Source of the DNA: Podila epigama
Taxonomy: Eukaryota; Mortierellomycota; Mortierellomycetes; Mortierellales; Mortierellaceae
Direction: 5' to 3'
DNA length: 32,526 bases
NCBI GenBank assembly: GCA_015679605.1
Contig: JAAAVE010000097.1
Coordinates: 1,578-34,103, forward strand
In this document: piece after piece, positions 10,501 to 20,843 of the stretch
Layout: the number at the start of each line of letters is the position of its first letter
How positions within the stretch are numbered: the stretch's first letter is position 1
Notes under the pieces: generated by a model
The model's database searches: none
What the model was told of the DNA's origin: nothing
What the model saw: only the letters and a program-made list of their open reading frames with translations
Program-made: the position numbers and the translations under genes

Positions 10501-12007
10501 ATGTTGCTGCTGTCCTGGTCGCGTGGATATTTGACCTGGTAATCCTATCAATGTTGATGATGCACCTAGTGGTGGTAGCGGTGGTGCTGCTTCTGGTGGG
10601 AAGGGTGATGCCGGTGCACTTATTGAACTGGGCGTGGGTGGAAGTGGCGTTTTGGGCGCGAGGTGGAGCGGTACTTCCAATCTGTCGCGGCTACTAATCC
10701 GACGTAACAACCGTTGTTGGGCATGTAGTTGTAACTGCTCTGCTGCTGAAACCAAATCCCCGGTAAAGGGTCTATAAGAAGAAGAAGACGACGACGATGA
10801 GGATGATGGCGAGGAGGAGGATGGCATAGGCGATATGGATGTAGAGGTCGATATCGAGAAAGGAGAGCCACCAGTAAAAGTTCTTGTATGGCGTCGCAAT
10901 CCATGGCTATGACCGTGACCGAGACCATGCTGCTGTCCGCCTTTTCCATTCCTATGGGCGCCGCTACTATGGCCAATAAGGACAGAAGCCGAGTCGGACC
11001 GCTGCCGAGTCTTGTTGTTGGCCACAGCAACCAAGAGCCCATGACCAGTGCTATCAGGAGAGACTTGTAATCGCGGTTCTGATGAGTACTGTAAAGGAGA
11101 TGGTGTATGGCGATGAGGTTTGTTTCCACGTCGAGGGGATGTTAACCCAGATGTTGAAACGGATTGGAAGGTGGCAGGTGAAGATGAGGTAGGAGAGGCC
11201 GATGGAGATTCAGAGCCACGATGCTGCTCTTGCTCCTCCCGCTGTTGATGATGATGATATTGCTGTTGCTTTCGTTGTCTCTGGCGTTGTTGTTCATGAT
11301 GGATAATAGATGGAGAGGAGGAATTGAAAGGAGATGGACAGTCGGGCGTTGATTGCGGGCTCAATGGGCGGTTGTTACACTTGTTTGGGGGTGAAGTTCT
11401 TGAGGAAGGGCTGTCCCAGTTATCGTTCACTTGTTGTTGTTGTTGTTGTTGTTCCTGTTGCTCTTTTTCATCTTCATCGTGGTCGCCATTGTTGAGAGTC
11501 GAGTGAGATGGTGTTGGAGATGTTGATGTCGGTGTGGTCGAGAGGAGTTGAATTCGGAACAGGTACGAGTCATGCTACAGTAGCGAGGAGAGTTGTTGTT
11601 TTTTTGAAATATGAATACGACAAGCAGTAGAAGAGAGATAAAAAAATAAAAAAAAAAAAAAAAGTGACACGTACGATGGTTCTGAGTCGATCCTGTTCAT
11701 CCAAAGACGAAGTGGAACTCAACACTCGGTTAAGAATAGTCACTGCTCGTTTGTAACCCTCCAGCGCACCGGCGACGTTGCTCTCGTTGTCGAGTTGAAC
11801 TGCTGTCTGCGCTTCCATCAAGGCCATGGTCAGCAATGCCTTTGAACTGGAGCTGGAGCGTGGCCTGGAGACATTATTATTATGATGATGATGATGATGA
11901 CCGATGCCGTTGCCTTGTATGCTCGAGCGATTGCTTTTCCTCCCATGTAGCTTTGAGGTTGAATCAAACGAGTTGGCTCGAGGCGGTACCTCGGTTGCGA
12001 ACGACAT
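7586..12007 (-). CDS. Large MIT-domain protein with repeat-rich disordered core
   Basis: Five exons on the minus strand (12007-11675, 11574-9885, 9721-8892, 8754-7949, 7826-7586) join in frame to 1299 residues. An N-terminal MIT domain (about 55-130: KALLTMALMEAQTAVQLDNE...ALEGYKRAVTILNRV...EQDRLRTIHDSYLFRIQLL) is a three-helix module that binds ESCRT-III tails in endosomal sorting and abscission. Residues about 135-950 are disordered and rich in Ser, Pro and Gln, with a Thr/Ala repeat near 726-752. The C-terminal part looks folded: residues 952-1080 (DPYMRGFWLMRRLEHTMTLG...), then a roughly 100-residue insert with Gln/His runs (1084-1108), then helical residues about 1195-1299 (LFQASYILEDMLKHYNALAP...). 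I know MIT proteins of this layout in fungi but cannot name the C-terminal domain. The last junction uses donor GTAAAG at 7948, avoiding a TAA that would otherwise end the protein four bases later. Confidence 0.85.
8287..8360. repeat. Trinucleotide repeat encoding Gln/His runs
   Basis: On the plus strand this reads as TGTTGT/GGTGGT/GATGAT triplets. On the coding (minus) strand it gives CAT/CAC (His, about 11 in a row) flanked by CAA/CAG (Gln). It lies inside the low-complexity insert of the MIT protein C-terminal region and should be length-polymorphic. Confidence 0.8.
9493..9570. repeat. 12-bp GCTGCTGTTGTT-type tandem repeat in MIT gene exon 3
   Basis: Several near-perfect copies of a 12-bp unit, read on the coding strand in the ACA-ACA-GCA-GCA register, yield Thr-Thr-Ala-Ala repeats rather than polyglutamine. 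It lies in the disordered core of the MIT protein. Confidence 0.85.
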
Positions 12008-12549
12008 ATTTTTTTACCCTTTTACCCTTTCTATGTTAATGGCGAATGATTGAGGTAAATGAGGAATGAATGAGGTGGAGAAGGTGTTTGAATGGAATGT
12101 GTGAATGTTGTGAATGTGAGAGTGTGGAGTCAGCGAGTGAGAGTTGTTACCGCGACGTGAGTGCGCCAAGTCGATGGTGGATAATGAAAAAAAAAAGAGG
12201 TAAGAAGAAGAAAAGGGTTTTTTTTTTGTCTGTTTTTTGCTCGGGTCCAAAAAAAAAAACAACACAATAACGAAATAACCATCGACAAGATTCAGTCGCA
12301 CGCACGCGTGGTGTAACAGTAGGATGAGGAAGAAAGAAGAAAAAGGGTCAACTTAAAAAGAAAGGGGATCTTGGGTAGAAAAGATAGGTTAGGAGCAATG
12401 GGCGCAATGCAATGGAGCATGGAGCCATGGAGCAGGGGGGGTGAGGGTATGTGTTTGTGGCATGTGGCATATCGGAGGATTGAAAATTGAAATGAATGGT
12501 CGTGGCAATAATAAACATGAGAAGACACGAAACGAGTCTAGTAGAGTTG

Positions 12550-12579
12550 AAAAAGAGAGAAGGAGAGAGAGAGAGAGAG
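12550..12579. repeat. GA microsatellite upstream of the MIT-domain gene
   Basis: A GAGA-rich run of about 30 bp on the plus strand (CT-rich on the coding strand of the MIT gene), some 550 nt upstream of its start codon. GAGA/CTCT tracts are common in fungal promoters. Confidence 0.6.
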
Positions 12580-13060
12580 CTTTGAGCAACAAGGCAGCCG
12601 TCGTAATAATGACAGGGGGAAGGATGGGAGATGAATTAGGAAAAGGGGTGTCGAGTGAGTAGGATATAAAAAAAAAGGGCGGGAAAGGTGACGACCATGT
12701 CGAGTGTTTGAATGAACGGAGAGCATGCCCCAACAGCGCCTACGAGCATCCACCCAAGGAATTAACCTACGAGCACAACAAAAAAAGAATGCTCACAATA
12801 GTGAGGAAAAAGATGATGAAAAATGAAGGTGTTCATTGATGGCAGGGTAGGGAGGTGATGTGGCCATGATGCAAAGCTGAAGTGAAGCTTGGTAACAGAG
12901 TTGTCAAGAAACGTAAACGAGTTGCAAAAAGTAAACGATCGACGATTCAGCAAGCGATCGATGAGTAAAAGACAGATAGAGTGTGCGTGTGTGGAGAAAC
13001 AAGCATCATTAAGCTTTTTTGCTTAGAAGTCACATGATTTCTTTGCCAGGAACAGATTAT

Positions 13061-13215
13061 CTTTTTTTTATTGTCAAGGAATTCCTTTTGTCACAATTAG
13101 CTTCTTGGCAAACTACCCCGTCGACTTTCAAAATTTAGTCAAAGCACTTTTTTTTTTTTGTTCAAGGGTTCCATTTTTCAAATCATCTTCTTGGCAGTCA
13201 CCAGTCGACTTTGAA
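13061..13215. repeat. Diverged tandem duplication, unit about 86 bp
   Basis: Copy 1 is about 13061-13130 and copy 2 about 13147-13215. Both run T-rich, then a TCAAGG-like step, then TTCC, then CTTCTTGGCA (exact in both, at 13101 and 13187), a divergent ACC-containing spacer, and GTCGACTTT (exact in both). Spacing between matching blocks is constant to within 1-2 bases, which argues for one duplicated segment rather than chance. No known element was recognised. Confidence 0.6.
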
Positions 13216-13914
13216 GACAACCACGTCGCTCTGTATCAACCAACAACAACAACTTATCGTTTACTATTGCTGTCAATTGGCTCCAACTTCGAGTCAAGGC
13301 TTCGGCCTATGGCTGTCATCCTCCAACCTGCATGACCAAATAAAAAAAAAAAAAAAAAAGAAGGGTGCCATGTTGTTCAACTGCAAGAGCAATTGGGTGC
13401 CATGCGGGGAAAAGACCAAGTGGGCAAAGATGTGATAGAACATATGTACAGCCAAAGGACGCAAATCGCATTCGTGTACTACACGGTGTGAGGATCAAAA
13501 GAGGCGTTGTTACCCCGCTGGCATATTTAGGTCAAGTGGACAACTCAATGCCTCGAGATATTATTATAGTCTAACAAGGATATGCTTTTTGAATGTTGGA
13601 GACACGGAACCAGGGGGAAAAAATAAAAGGGAAAGTTGTAGATCGGTGGCATTGATCACTTTTTGCAATTGTAAAACAAAAAAATCTAGTCTTTTCTAGT
13701 CCCGTCCCTGAGTCCATGACGCATGCGCATGGAGGTTCAATCGATTGCTCTCATACTTTGGAATACGGTCTGGAACCCAAAAAAGAAAAAGCTGATGCAA
13801 GGTCTTTTTTTCACCGTTACGATCGACAACATGAATGTCTGAGCCAAGACTCTTTCGGCCATTTTTGAACTCACCCCCTTTTTTTTTTACTTTCAACCTT
13901 ATTGTGATCGGAGC

Positions 13915-13966
13915 ACGCGTTACGCGTCAAGACGATATCTACTTTTATTAAACTCACATATAAATA
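13915..13966 (+). promoter_or_regulatory. MGST3 promoter: paired ACGCGT motifs and TATA box
   Basis: Two ACGCGT hexamers (13915-13920 and 13922-13927) lie one base apart and form a short palindromic block, like the MluI cell-cycle box bound by MBF in yeasts. TATAAATA follows at 13959-13966, about 155 nt before the ATG. Below it is a duplicated block near 14010-14058 (ACATCC.TATCTTCACAC, twice). A real TATA box is unusual in this window and suggests regulated, possibly stress-responsive expression, which is inference. Confidence 0.5.
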
Positions 13967-14119
13967 TTTGAGATGTTTGCCCTCTTCACCCACCTCCCAC
14001 ACCTGATTGACATCCATATCTTCACACCTCATTCACATCCGTATCTTCACACATCCTTGAGCATCATATCTCAGCCGTCTTCTCATCCTTCATCGTCAAA
14101 CTGATCAATATTCGCAACA

Positions 14120-14693
14120 ATGTCCACCACCATCACTCTCGCTCATAACTATGGATATGTAATGAACAAATATGAACCAAAATTGTACCTCCCACACAAA
14201 TCTAGCACAAGTTTTTTGCTCCAAAAGGCTGACCAAAACATGTCTTTTTCTCACACTCTCCCATGTTTAGACCGTCAGCATGGCTGTGGCTTCGATTGCC
14301 CTCACAGTGTTCTTTGGCGCCAGGGTGACCAGTGTCCGCGAGACCGCAAAGGTACCTCTACCCTTCTTGTACGCTGATCAGGCCGAAGCCTTGGAGGACC
14401 ACAAAAAGTATATCTTCAATTGCTACCAGCGTGTCCACCAAAACACCCTCGAGACCTTCCCCTCCTACCTTGTTCTCCTTCTCTTTGCCGGTGCATGGTA
14501 CCCCCTCATTGCCACAGGATTCGGTGCCGTTTGGTTCCTAGGCAGAGTCTTTTATTTCATTGGATACACCTCTGGCGATCCTGAGCGCCGGCTTTGGGGC
14601 ACCTTTGGGCACATTGGTGAACTTGGACTCCTTGGCCTCTCAATCAAGGTTATCTATGATATCTTCAGCGGTACCATCCCTCCACCACTCTAA
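14120..14693 (+). CDS. MGST3: MAPEG protein, microsomal glutathione S-transferase 3 type
   Basis: Exons 14120-14158 and 14271-14693 encode 153 residues, matching the roughly 150 of MGST3. MGST3 enzymes are ER or outer mitochondrial membrane proteins with four membrane helices that form trimers and use glutathione in conjugation or peroxidase reactions on lipid substrates. The diagnostic MAPEG block is FNCYQRVHQNTLETFPSYL. Hydrophobic helices lie around residues 11-30, 75-93, 96-116 and 130-150, and GRVFYFIGYTSGDPERR matches the second conserved block. Exon 1 encodes only 13 residues (ending HNYGY), which fits the short lumenal N-terminus seen in animal MGST3 (KEYGF). The gene is convergent with the MFSD1-like gene, with only 72 nt between stop codons. 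Family assignment is secure; peroxidase versus transferase activity is not decided. Confidence 0.95.
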
Positions 14694-14765
14694 GCTCATT
14701 GTCCATAGTCCTCTTTGTTTTTTTGTTTGTTTGGAAATTTATGTTTAATAATAATAATTGTATCT

Positions 14766-17700
14766 TCACTTTGACTTTGTCTTGGACAATGTGGACTCTC
14801 CTCTACTCTTGTAACTACTCGAGACTTCCGTCCTTTGTGTATAGTTTGGATCATCGTCTATATCGCTCTCTTGCTCATTTCTGTCTAGAGAAGTTGAAGT
14901 CGAAGTCGCATACTCATCGTCCGCATTCTCAAAGTTGTTGGAACTTTCTTGCTCGTCATCATGACTACCCCTTGGCTCGACCTCTTGTCCATCGAGATAT
15001 ATCCGACCCTCCTCACCTTCCCCAAACGCAACTGGTCTTGCATTCCTGTTGACACGAAAGCTACCGGAACTACCCCGCAAGGGATTGTACAAGATTGGAT
15101 GAAGGGTTACACCAAGACCATCCAATATTTCGCCACCAGCACTTGCTCCTCCATGTGCTCCTCCTATGCCTTCCTCAACATCCCGCTCTGATGCTGTACC
15201 CATTGTCATGATGGAGGGTGATGAAAAGGATCCGTACCGAGGGCTGGCCGTATATTGTTGCAGCAATGGACTTCCAACTCTTGTCAATGTACGTTGAAGC
15301 AGTGGTTTGCCTGCCCATCGTCTCGATGGACCCCTGATCGATGGTGAAGCAAATGAGGATGACCCAGCCTTACCAGGCTTGCCTCCTCTAGTCCTATCTA
15401 CAACACTGCCCTGATTCTTTGTTTCTGAGTTTGGATGGTCGGTCTCCGTCGTGGGTGACGCTATCGAGAATGAGGAGGCAGATGGTGATGGTGATATCCA
15501 ACCTGCATCATTAGGATTCTGTAAACTACCAAGCTGTGGACGCTCTCTTCTTTTCGGGGAAAATGACTGAGCGCGCGTTGACAGGACTGGGCTACAGGCT
15601 GTCAAAGTGGATGAAGATGCAACAGCAGAAGCCTGAGAGACAATGACAGGTACTTCGACTTGAATCTCTGGGTGCTCCAGCGCACCACCATCGAGGTTAT
15701 CAAAGTGTCTCAATGCAAATCCAACGAGTACACCACAGATCCCCATTCCAATGAAGAACATCTCGACAGGTTGAAAATCTTCACTGTTGACACGGATCGT
15801 CGCCACAATCAGTGGTACCAATGTCAATGAAATATTGAGAAAACTTGAACTAATCCCGTAGCCCTTTCCCAAATGCAGCTCACTTGTGACAACACTAGAA
15901 CGAGTGGTATTTCCAAAAAGAAGAAAAAAAAGAAGTGGAATATTTAGTAATTTTGTCATTATTTTTTTTTTCTTGAACATCAGGAATGGTAAAAACCATG
16001 AACAAGTCGCTCACGACTGTATTCTTACCATGCGATGGATGGCCATAGGGCCACGCCGTACATTGAGTAGGCAATGCCTAACAATGTAAAGGAAAAGATG
16101 GGGCTGAGGGTTGTCATGGCCAAGGTGGAGTGTACCACAATCATAATGAAGGCCGATGCGATTAGAGTGCTCGCACGACCACCATAGCGATCCACAACTA
16201 TGCCAAAGGCAGGCACGAGGATGGCGCCGATGGTATCAGGAATGCCCATGACTGCTGCCGCCTTTCGTGGATTGCCTGGGTACCACTTTGACTGCAAAAA
16301 GTCACTCGCAATGTTGTTGAAGGGGACAACAGTGCCATAGAGCAAAACGGTCAGTGCACAAATGAGCCAGAAGGTCAACGGAAAAAACTGTGAATCTTCC
16401 CACCATTGGTGCCACCACCGACTCTGTCTCTGCTCTTGAGCTGCCGCTTGATCGGTGATGATGTGAATGGAGGGACGGATTCCGGTCTTTGCGTATCCGG
16501 GAGTAAAGCGGATGCTGTGAATCGATCCTGAAAAGCTAGCCTCTCTCCGTAGCATACCTGGTAGATGCTGGAGGATGACGGGTGACTGAGCTGTGGGCGA
16601 TGATGAGGATGAAAAGTCATCTTCAAAGGCGGTAGTGGTATTGGTCGTGTGAGTGAGATAACGAGCGCTATCCATGTCGCTGGCGGCCTGCACCGGCAAC
16701 AATGGAGTGGATTCGCTCTCTTTCTTGGACGCGTCCTTTTCCTTGGATGGTCCTGGTTTGAAGGTGAGTAAGATGAGAAGACATACGGCTGAGAGGAATG
16801 ATATAAAGCAGGACAATGTTCCAATCCAGACGGCGGTAGGAACGCCCCATTTTTGCTCTGCCCACGGGGTGACAATGGTATTGACGACGGACCCTAGAGT
16901 GATTGCAGTTTATTTAGCCAAAGGAGTCAATGGAGCAAAATTGAATAAGCACCATGTCGCTTTTTTGTCCATGATCATAGCAAAGGAGAGAACCACATGG
17001 TCCATTTTTTTGAGGAGGTTCTCCTTACCAAACCGCGCAATACAGAGATTGAGTCCAAGCGCGAATGCTAACTCATGGCCCCTGCCATTTGTTGTTGTTG
17101 TTGTTTGTGTCAATGACATTGTCATTCATGGTCGTTGTTGTCGTTGCATGTGTTGATGATACGAGGCGAAAAAGAAAGAAAATGCAATGAGTCTTTACTT
17201 GTCTATTGCCACATTTTTTTTCATGCCGTCACCCTGTCACTCTATCACTCTGTCACTCTGTCCAGACCCTTTTTATCAGCAATGTCTCTCATACGAGTCC
17301 CTTACCGAAAGTGTGTCGTCGTCATACTGGCTTGAGCTACACCACAGCTTTCTCCACCGACGCCAAAGATGGCTCGCCCGACGAGCATCATCCAGATCTG
17401 TCGCTCTTGAACGCCAAACGAAAAGATGGCTTGGCCGAAACAGACACATCCGCTCAAGCCAAAGAGGACTCGTTGTGGACCAAAACGATCGATCAAATGT
17501 CCAAATAGAAAGGGAAGGATGGTATTCGGAAGGGAGTAGACGCTGTAAAGTGTTGAGAGTAGATATTGATAATCATTGTAAGGCAGGCCTAGGTATTCTT
17601 GTAGCTGGGTGTTGAGTGCAGCCGGGTTATCATATGCTAAAATGCGACATGAATGAACGAATCAAAGTGAAAGTAAAAACAAGGTGTGGTGAGTTCGTTT

Positions 17701-18346
17701 TTCTTTTTACGTGAATACGTGAATGAAGGGGTGAAGGGATGAGGATGAGGAGGTTCCTCGTCAGAATCATTCTTGCTGTCGACACGGTTTTGCTGTGCAA
17801 ACCACATTGCACATCACATTGTCCTTGCATAGGAGCCTTGTTGTTGGTCTGTGGTTGCACATGCATTCGCGTGAGAGAGGGGGATTGCATGTATGCATTG
17901 CCGCATTGCCTTGTGTCTTCAAATCCCAAATTCAACTCGTATTGTCCACTCTCACGTTCATCTTTCCTTCTCCTTGTCATCCTCCAATTACCAAAGTAGT
18001 TGCCAAAGAGGAGTAGACAGGAAAGACTGAGGATCAGCCAACGATGTGCGTCTTTCGGAGTGGGCTCTGGCGGAGATGACAGTGGCTCGACCGCACAGAT
18101 GGCTGGTGAGTTGAGAACATTGGACCGTGTGACAAAGAGGGGTGGAAAGGATTCAAGCTGGGACCCCAGTAGCGGCTCTTGACCATTGTCGTCATTGTCA
18201 TCCATGTCGTCATTGTCGCTGTGGTCGTTGATATTGTTGCCGTCGTTGCCATTGTTGTGGTTGTAGGTGTGAATGGTATGATTAGAGGAGTGGGTACTGT
18301 CGTTGGCCAGCGTGCCGTCGTTGGACGGTGATGGATATAAGACCAT
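14766..18346 (-). CDS. MFSD1-like major facilitator transporter with long cytosolic tails
   Basis: Five minus-strand exons (18346-17992, 17636-17306, 17081-17029, 16893-16029, 15894-14766) give 910 residues, against about 465 for human MFSD1, a lysosomal dipeptide transporter. The core matches that family: RWLILSLSCLLLFGNYFAYD, LNTQLQEYLGL, LFGHLIDRFGPQRVLFG, VGRAIFGVGGESCGVAQ, GHELAFALGLNLCIARFGS, VVDRYGGRAS and LWPSIACVV...LGKGYG. The extra length is an Asn/Asp-rich N-terminus (about 100 residues), a roughly 120-residue loop between TM6 and TM7, and a Ser-rich tail after TM12 (about 597-910). The central loop holds ESTPLL, a full [DE]xxxL[LI] sorting motif, which supports vacuolar targeting. 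The ATG at 18346 is chosen because the upstream open frame is low-complexity leader. Exon 3 is only 53 nt but encodes a conserved helix. Substrate is inferred only from family. Confidence 0.9.
17228..17262. repeat. Short 9-bp tandem repeat inside an MFSD1-like intron
   Basis: About four imperfect copies of TCACTCTGT lie within intron 2 (17082-17305) of the MFSD1-like gene. The region is noncoding; slippage is the likely origin. Confidence 0.6.
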
Positions 18347-19081
18347 GTGTCGGTGGAGAGTAGATGGAGAAAAGAGTGTTTGTTTTGTCCTGTTTTCCCA
18401 GTGTGCGTTTATTCTTTTCTTGTTGATTCCCGAATGCTGTTTGCTCGTGAACAATGGAATCAGTCGGAATGCAGCCGGTCTGGAGTCACTGGTGCGTGCA
18501 CAAGGCTGGTAGCGGGAAGACGAGAATAAACGATACGCTGCGAATGGACGACGATAGAATGGTTTGTATGAGTGAGAGAATGTTTTGAAAAAAGGAATAA
18601 AAATGAAAAAAAAAAAGTGTTTTGTGGTTTTTTTTGTCTTTATTGGGCGGAGCACTCTATGAGCTATGGTAGATGGTCACGTGTCATTCTCGAACCTACC
18701 CTCTTTTGAGCCATTCCTTTTTTTTTTTTAATCATCTTTCCTTGAACACACAATCACACACATTAACACACATTCATCCAAGCACACAAGCACACATTGA
18801 CGCACAGAGACATTTCTTTTTACATTAACATCCACCTCCTCTCGTAACACATCTACTACACTCACGACATCATTCATGTGACAAAAGTTTTTCTCCATCT
18901 GACACACTTTTGCACTCACTCAACGGCTATTTCAACCCCATTCAATTCATTCAAACTTTTTTTTTCTCAAACATTTCGACGAGGCACCTCACTCAAATAT
19001 ACCTGCGCACATTACATAAACATCCAACACTCCCCATTCACACACACATAAAAACAACTCATTCACACATCTCAAACAGAC
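18347..19081. promoter_or_regulatory. Bidirectional promoter region, MFSD1-like (-) and SED5 (+)
   Basis: About 735 nt separate two divergent start codons. The left half is the leader of the transporter gene. A GTCACGTG-containing site lies near 18676-18683 (CACGTG E-box core). The SED5 side is strongly CA/TC-rich from 18740 to 19080, with ACACACATTCA-type repeats. I see no gene. The E-box could be read by a bHLH factor such as Cbf1, Pho4 or SREBP-type regulators, which is inference. Confidence 0.4.
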
Positions 19082-20656
19082 ATGGACCGTACGGCTGAAT
19101 TCTTCAACACTGTCGAGTCTCTGCGATCCAGGGCTCAACCCCATCTCACCTCTGACAAGCGACGCTTACTCTCGCCTATCGAACAGCAACAGTCTGCAGG
19201 GCAGTCGCCTGCAAACAAACAAAAGTCAGAGTTTGCAGTGATGGCTCGACTCATTGGCAAGGATATCCATGCGACCGCAGGAAAACTGCAAAAACTCGCT
19301 CGATGTATGACCCCATTCTATCCCGTGTTCTTGTCTTTTGTTTGTTTTTATTTTTTTTGCATAGGGAATGATTGATTGTGTTTTTATTAACTTTTAGTTC
19401 TTTTTTGTTATTGACGGGGCACTCTTTTAGTGGCCAAGAGAAAGACACTTTTTGACGATCGACCAGTGGAGATTAGTGTAAGGACATGACACCTTGGTGA
19501 CTTGATTCTACTTTTTTTTCTTATGTCGCCTTTCGTTCACCGAGGCCATCGTTTGTTTTTATTCCCGCTCATGCAGGAGAGATAGATTTTGGTGTGAGCA
19601 AGGGACGACATCAAGTTTGAGAAGAAAAAGATGTAAATTGACACGATTTTGGGTACTTTTCTTTTTCGTATCTCTAGGAACTGATTTATATTATCAAGCA
19701 GGATATTGCAAAGCTCAATAAGCAGATTGCCCACCTTCAAAGCTACCTCAAGGATCCAAAAACAGCGGCATCGTATGGAGGCAAACAGGCAATGGAACAC
19801 TGCTCAAACGTGGTGGTTATGTTGCAATCAAGGCTAGCAGCACAAACATCGACCTTCAAGGATGTGCTTGAGCTTCGTACAGAAAATATGAAGGCGACCA
19901 AGGATCGACGCGAACAATTCATGTTTACCACGCAGCAGCAAACGAGCGCCTTTTCAAGTAAGGAAAATTCGTTGTTCCTTTGCACCACAGTTGTCATTGA
20001 AGATCTGCTTATCTTTGTTTTGAAGATCCAAGAGAGAGGACTGACATGAGATGATGAACTCGAACGGGCATGGTGTTCTTTTTCTTCATAGGTGACTCTC
20101 CGTTGTTCAATATTGATCGACGCCCAACTCCTGACAAACCACCGCAGACAGAAGTGCTGTCTTTGAATCTGTCAACGCCATCACAAAACCTTCAGCAACA
20201 GGAGCAAGTGCAGCTAGTGGACGCAAGCAACCAGTATCTGGAGAGCCGCTCGACTGCGATTGAATCCATTGAATCCACCCTGCATGAACTTGGTGGTATT
20301 TTCCAGCAATTGGCACAAATGGTTTCAGAGCAACGGGACATGGTCCAGAGGTAAAGTCCTACCGTACATTTAATTTTGGCCATGATTTTCTGACATGACA
20401 TGACATATATTATTACCCTGCATTCTGTATTACATGGATCTGACTTTTAACAAAACGACAAACACGTTTTGCCTCCTTTTGGCTCTTGGTTGTATGTAGG
20501 ATTGACGCAAACACTGAGGATATAGAATCGAATGTGACAGGGGCACAGACGGAATTGCTAAAGTACTATAGCTATGTGTCGTCGAACCGTTGGCTTATGG
20601 TCAAGGTCTTTGCCGTGCTGATCTCTTCAGCGGTAACACTCTCTGCGCTGTCGTGA
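19082..20656 (+). CDS. SED5: Syntaxin-5/Sed5 Golgi t-SNARE
   Basis: Five exons (19082-19304, 19431-19477, 19678-19957, 20092-20350, 20500-20656) encode 321 residues (yeast Sed5 340). Sed5 is the Qa-SNARE of ER-Golgi and intra-Golgi fusion. The first residues, MDRTAEFF, are the N-peptide (DRTxEF) that binds the SM protein Sly1, here with only the initiator Met before it. An Habc bundle follows, including the family signature AKRKTLFDDRPVEISELIYI at exons 2-3. The SNARE helix covers about 225-290 (LVDASNQYLESRSTAIESIE...LGGIFQQLAQMVSEQRDMVQRID) and carries the Q-layer glutamine in IFQQLA. A single C-terminal membrane anchor (WLMVKVFAVLISSAVTLSALS) ends the protein with almost no lumenal tail. 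Introns sit in four conserved stretches and all restore frame. Confidence 0.97.
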
Positions 20657-20783
20657 GCGAGCGAGAGCATGAGTGACATTTTTATATTCTGTAGCCCAAC
20701 CTCATTTTTTTTTTTTTTTTTTTAATTTGCATGTTTTCTTGTTGGTGGCTATTCAGATACGATATTTTTGTAATGATTTCATG

Positions 20784-20843
20784 AAGAAAAAAGAAAAGAA
20801 AAGAAAAGAAACAAAGAAAGAAAGAAAAAAGAAAAAAGAAAAC
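20784..20843. repeat. AAAAG/AAAG purine microsatellite
   Basis: A run of imperfect AAAAG and AAAG units, about 130 nt after the SED5 stop codon and about 60 nt after a T20 run. It is likely noncoding 3' flank. Confidence 0.6.

Larger units (their letters stand above)
12008..14119. other. 2.1-kb gene-poor divergent intergenic region
   Basis: This is the largest gap in the window, between the divergently transcribed MIT-domain and MGST3 genes. It holds purine-rich DNA near the MIT start, a GA microsatellite (12550-12579), a diverged tandem duplication (13061-13215), many A/T runs, and the MGST3 promoter at the right end. A 69-codon open frame at 13365-13574 and others nearby have no family resemblance I recognise. 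I cannot tell whether decayed mobile sequence is present. Confidence 0.5.

Noticed and set aside
10620-11129. 169-codon minus-strand open frame
   Set aside because: It lies in a shifted frame within the 1690-nt exon 2 of the MIT gene; the longer frame is continuous with the MIT and C-terminal exons.
12014-12953. Series of 60-115 codon open frames on both strands upstream of the MIT gene
   Set aside because: All are Ser/Phe/Leu or Arg/Glu-rich translations of microsatellite-like DNA, without conserved-looking segments or matching splice sites.
489-18346. A functional nutrient-signalling cluster linking the CASTOR-like and MFSD1-like genes
   Set aside because: They are 13 kb apart on opposite strands with unrelated genes between, and there is no shared promoter motif. 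Proximity alone is not evidence.
18347-18655. N-terminal extension of the MFSD1-like protein to an upstream ATG at 18655
   Set aside because: The extension is Phe/Lys-rich translation of A/T runs, with no signal or conserved motif. The ATG at 18346 fits better; 5' RACE would decide.
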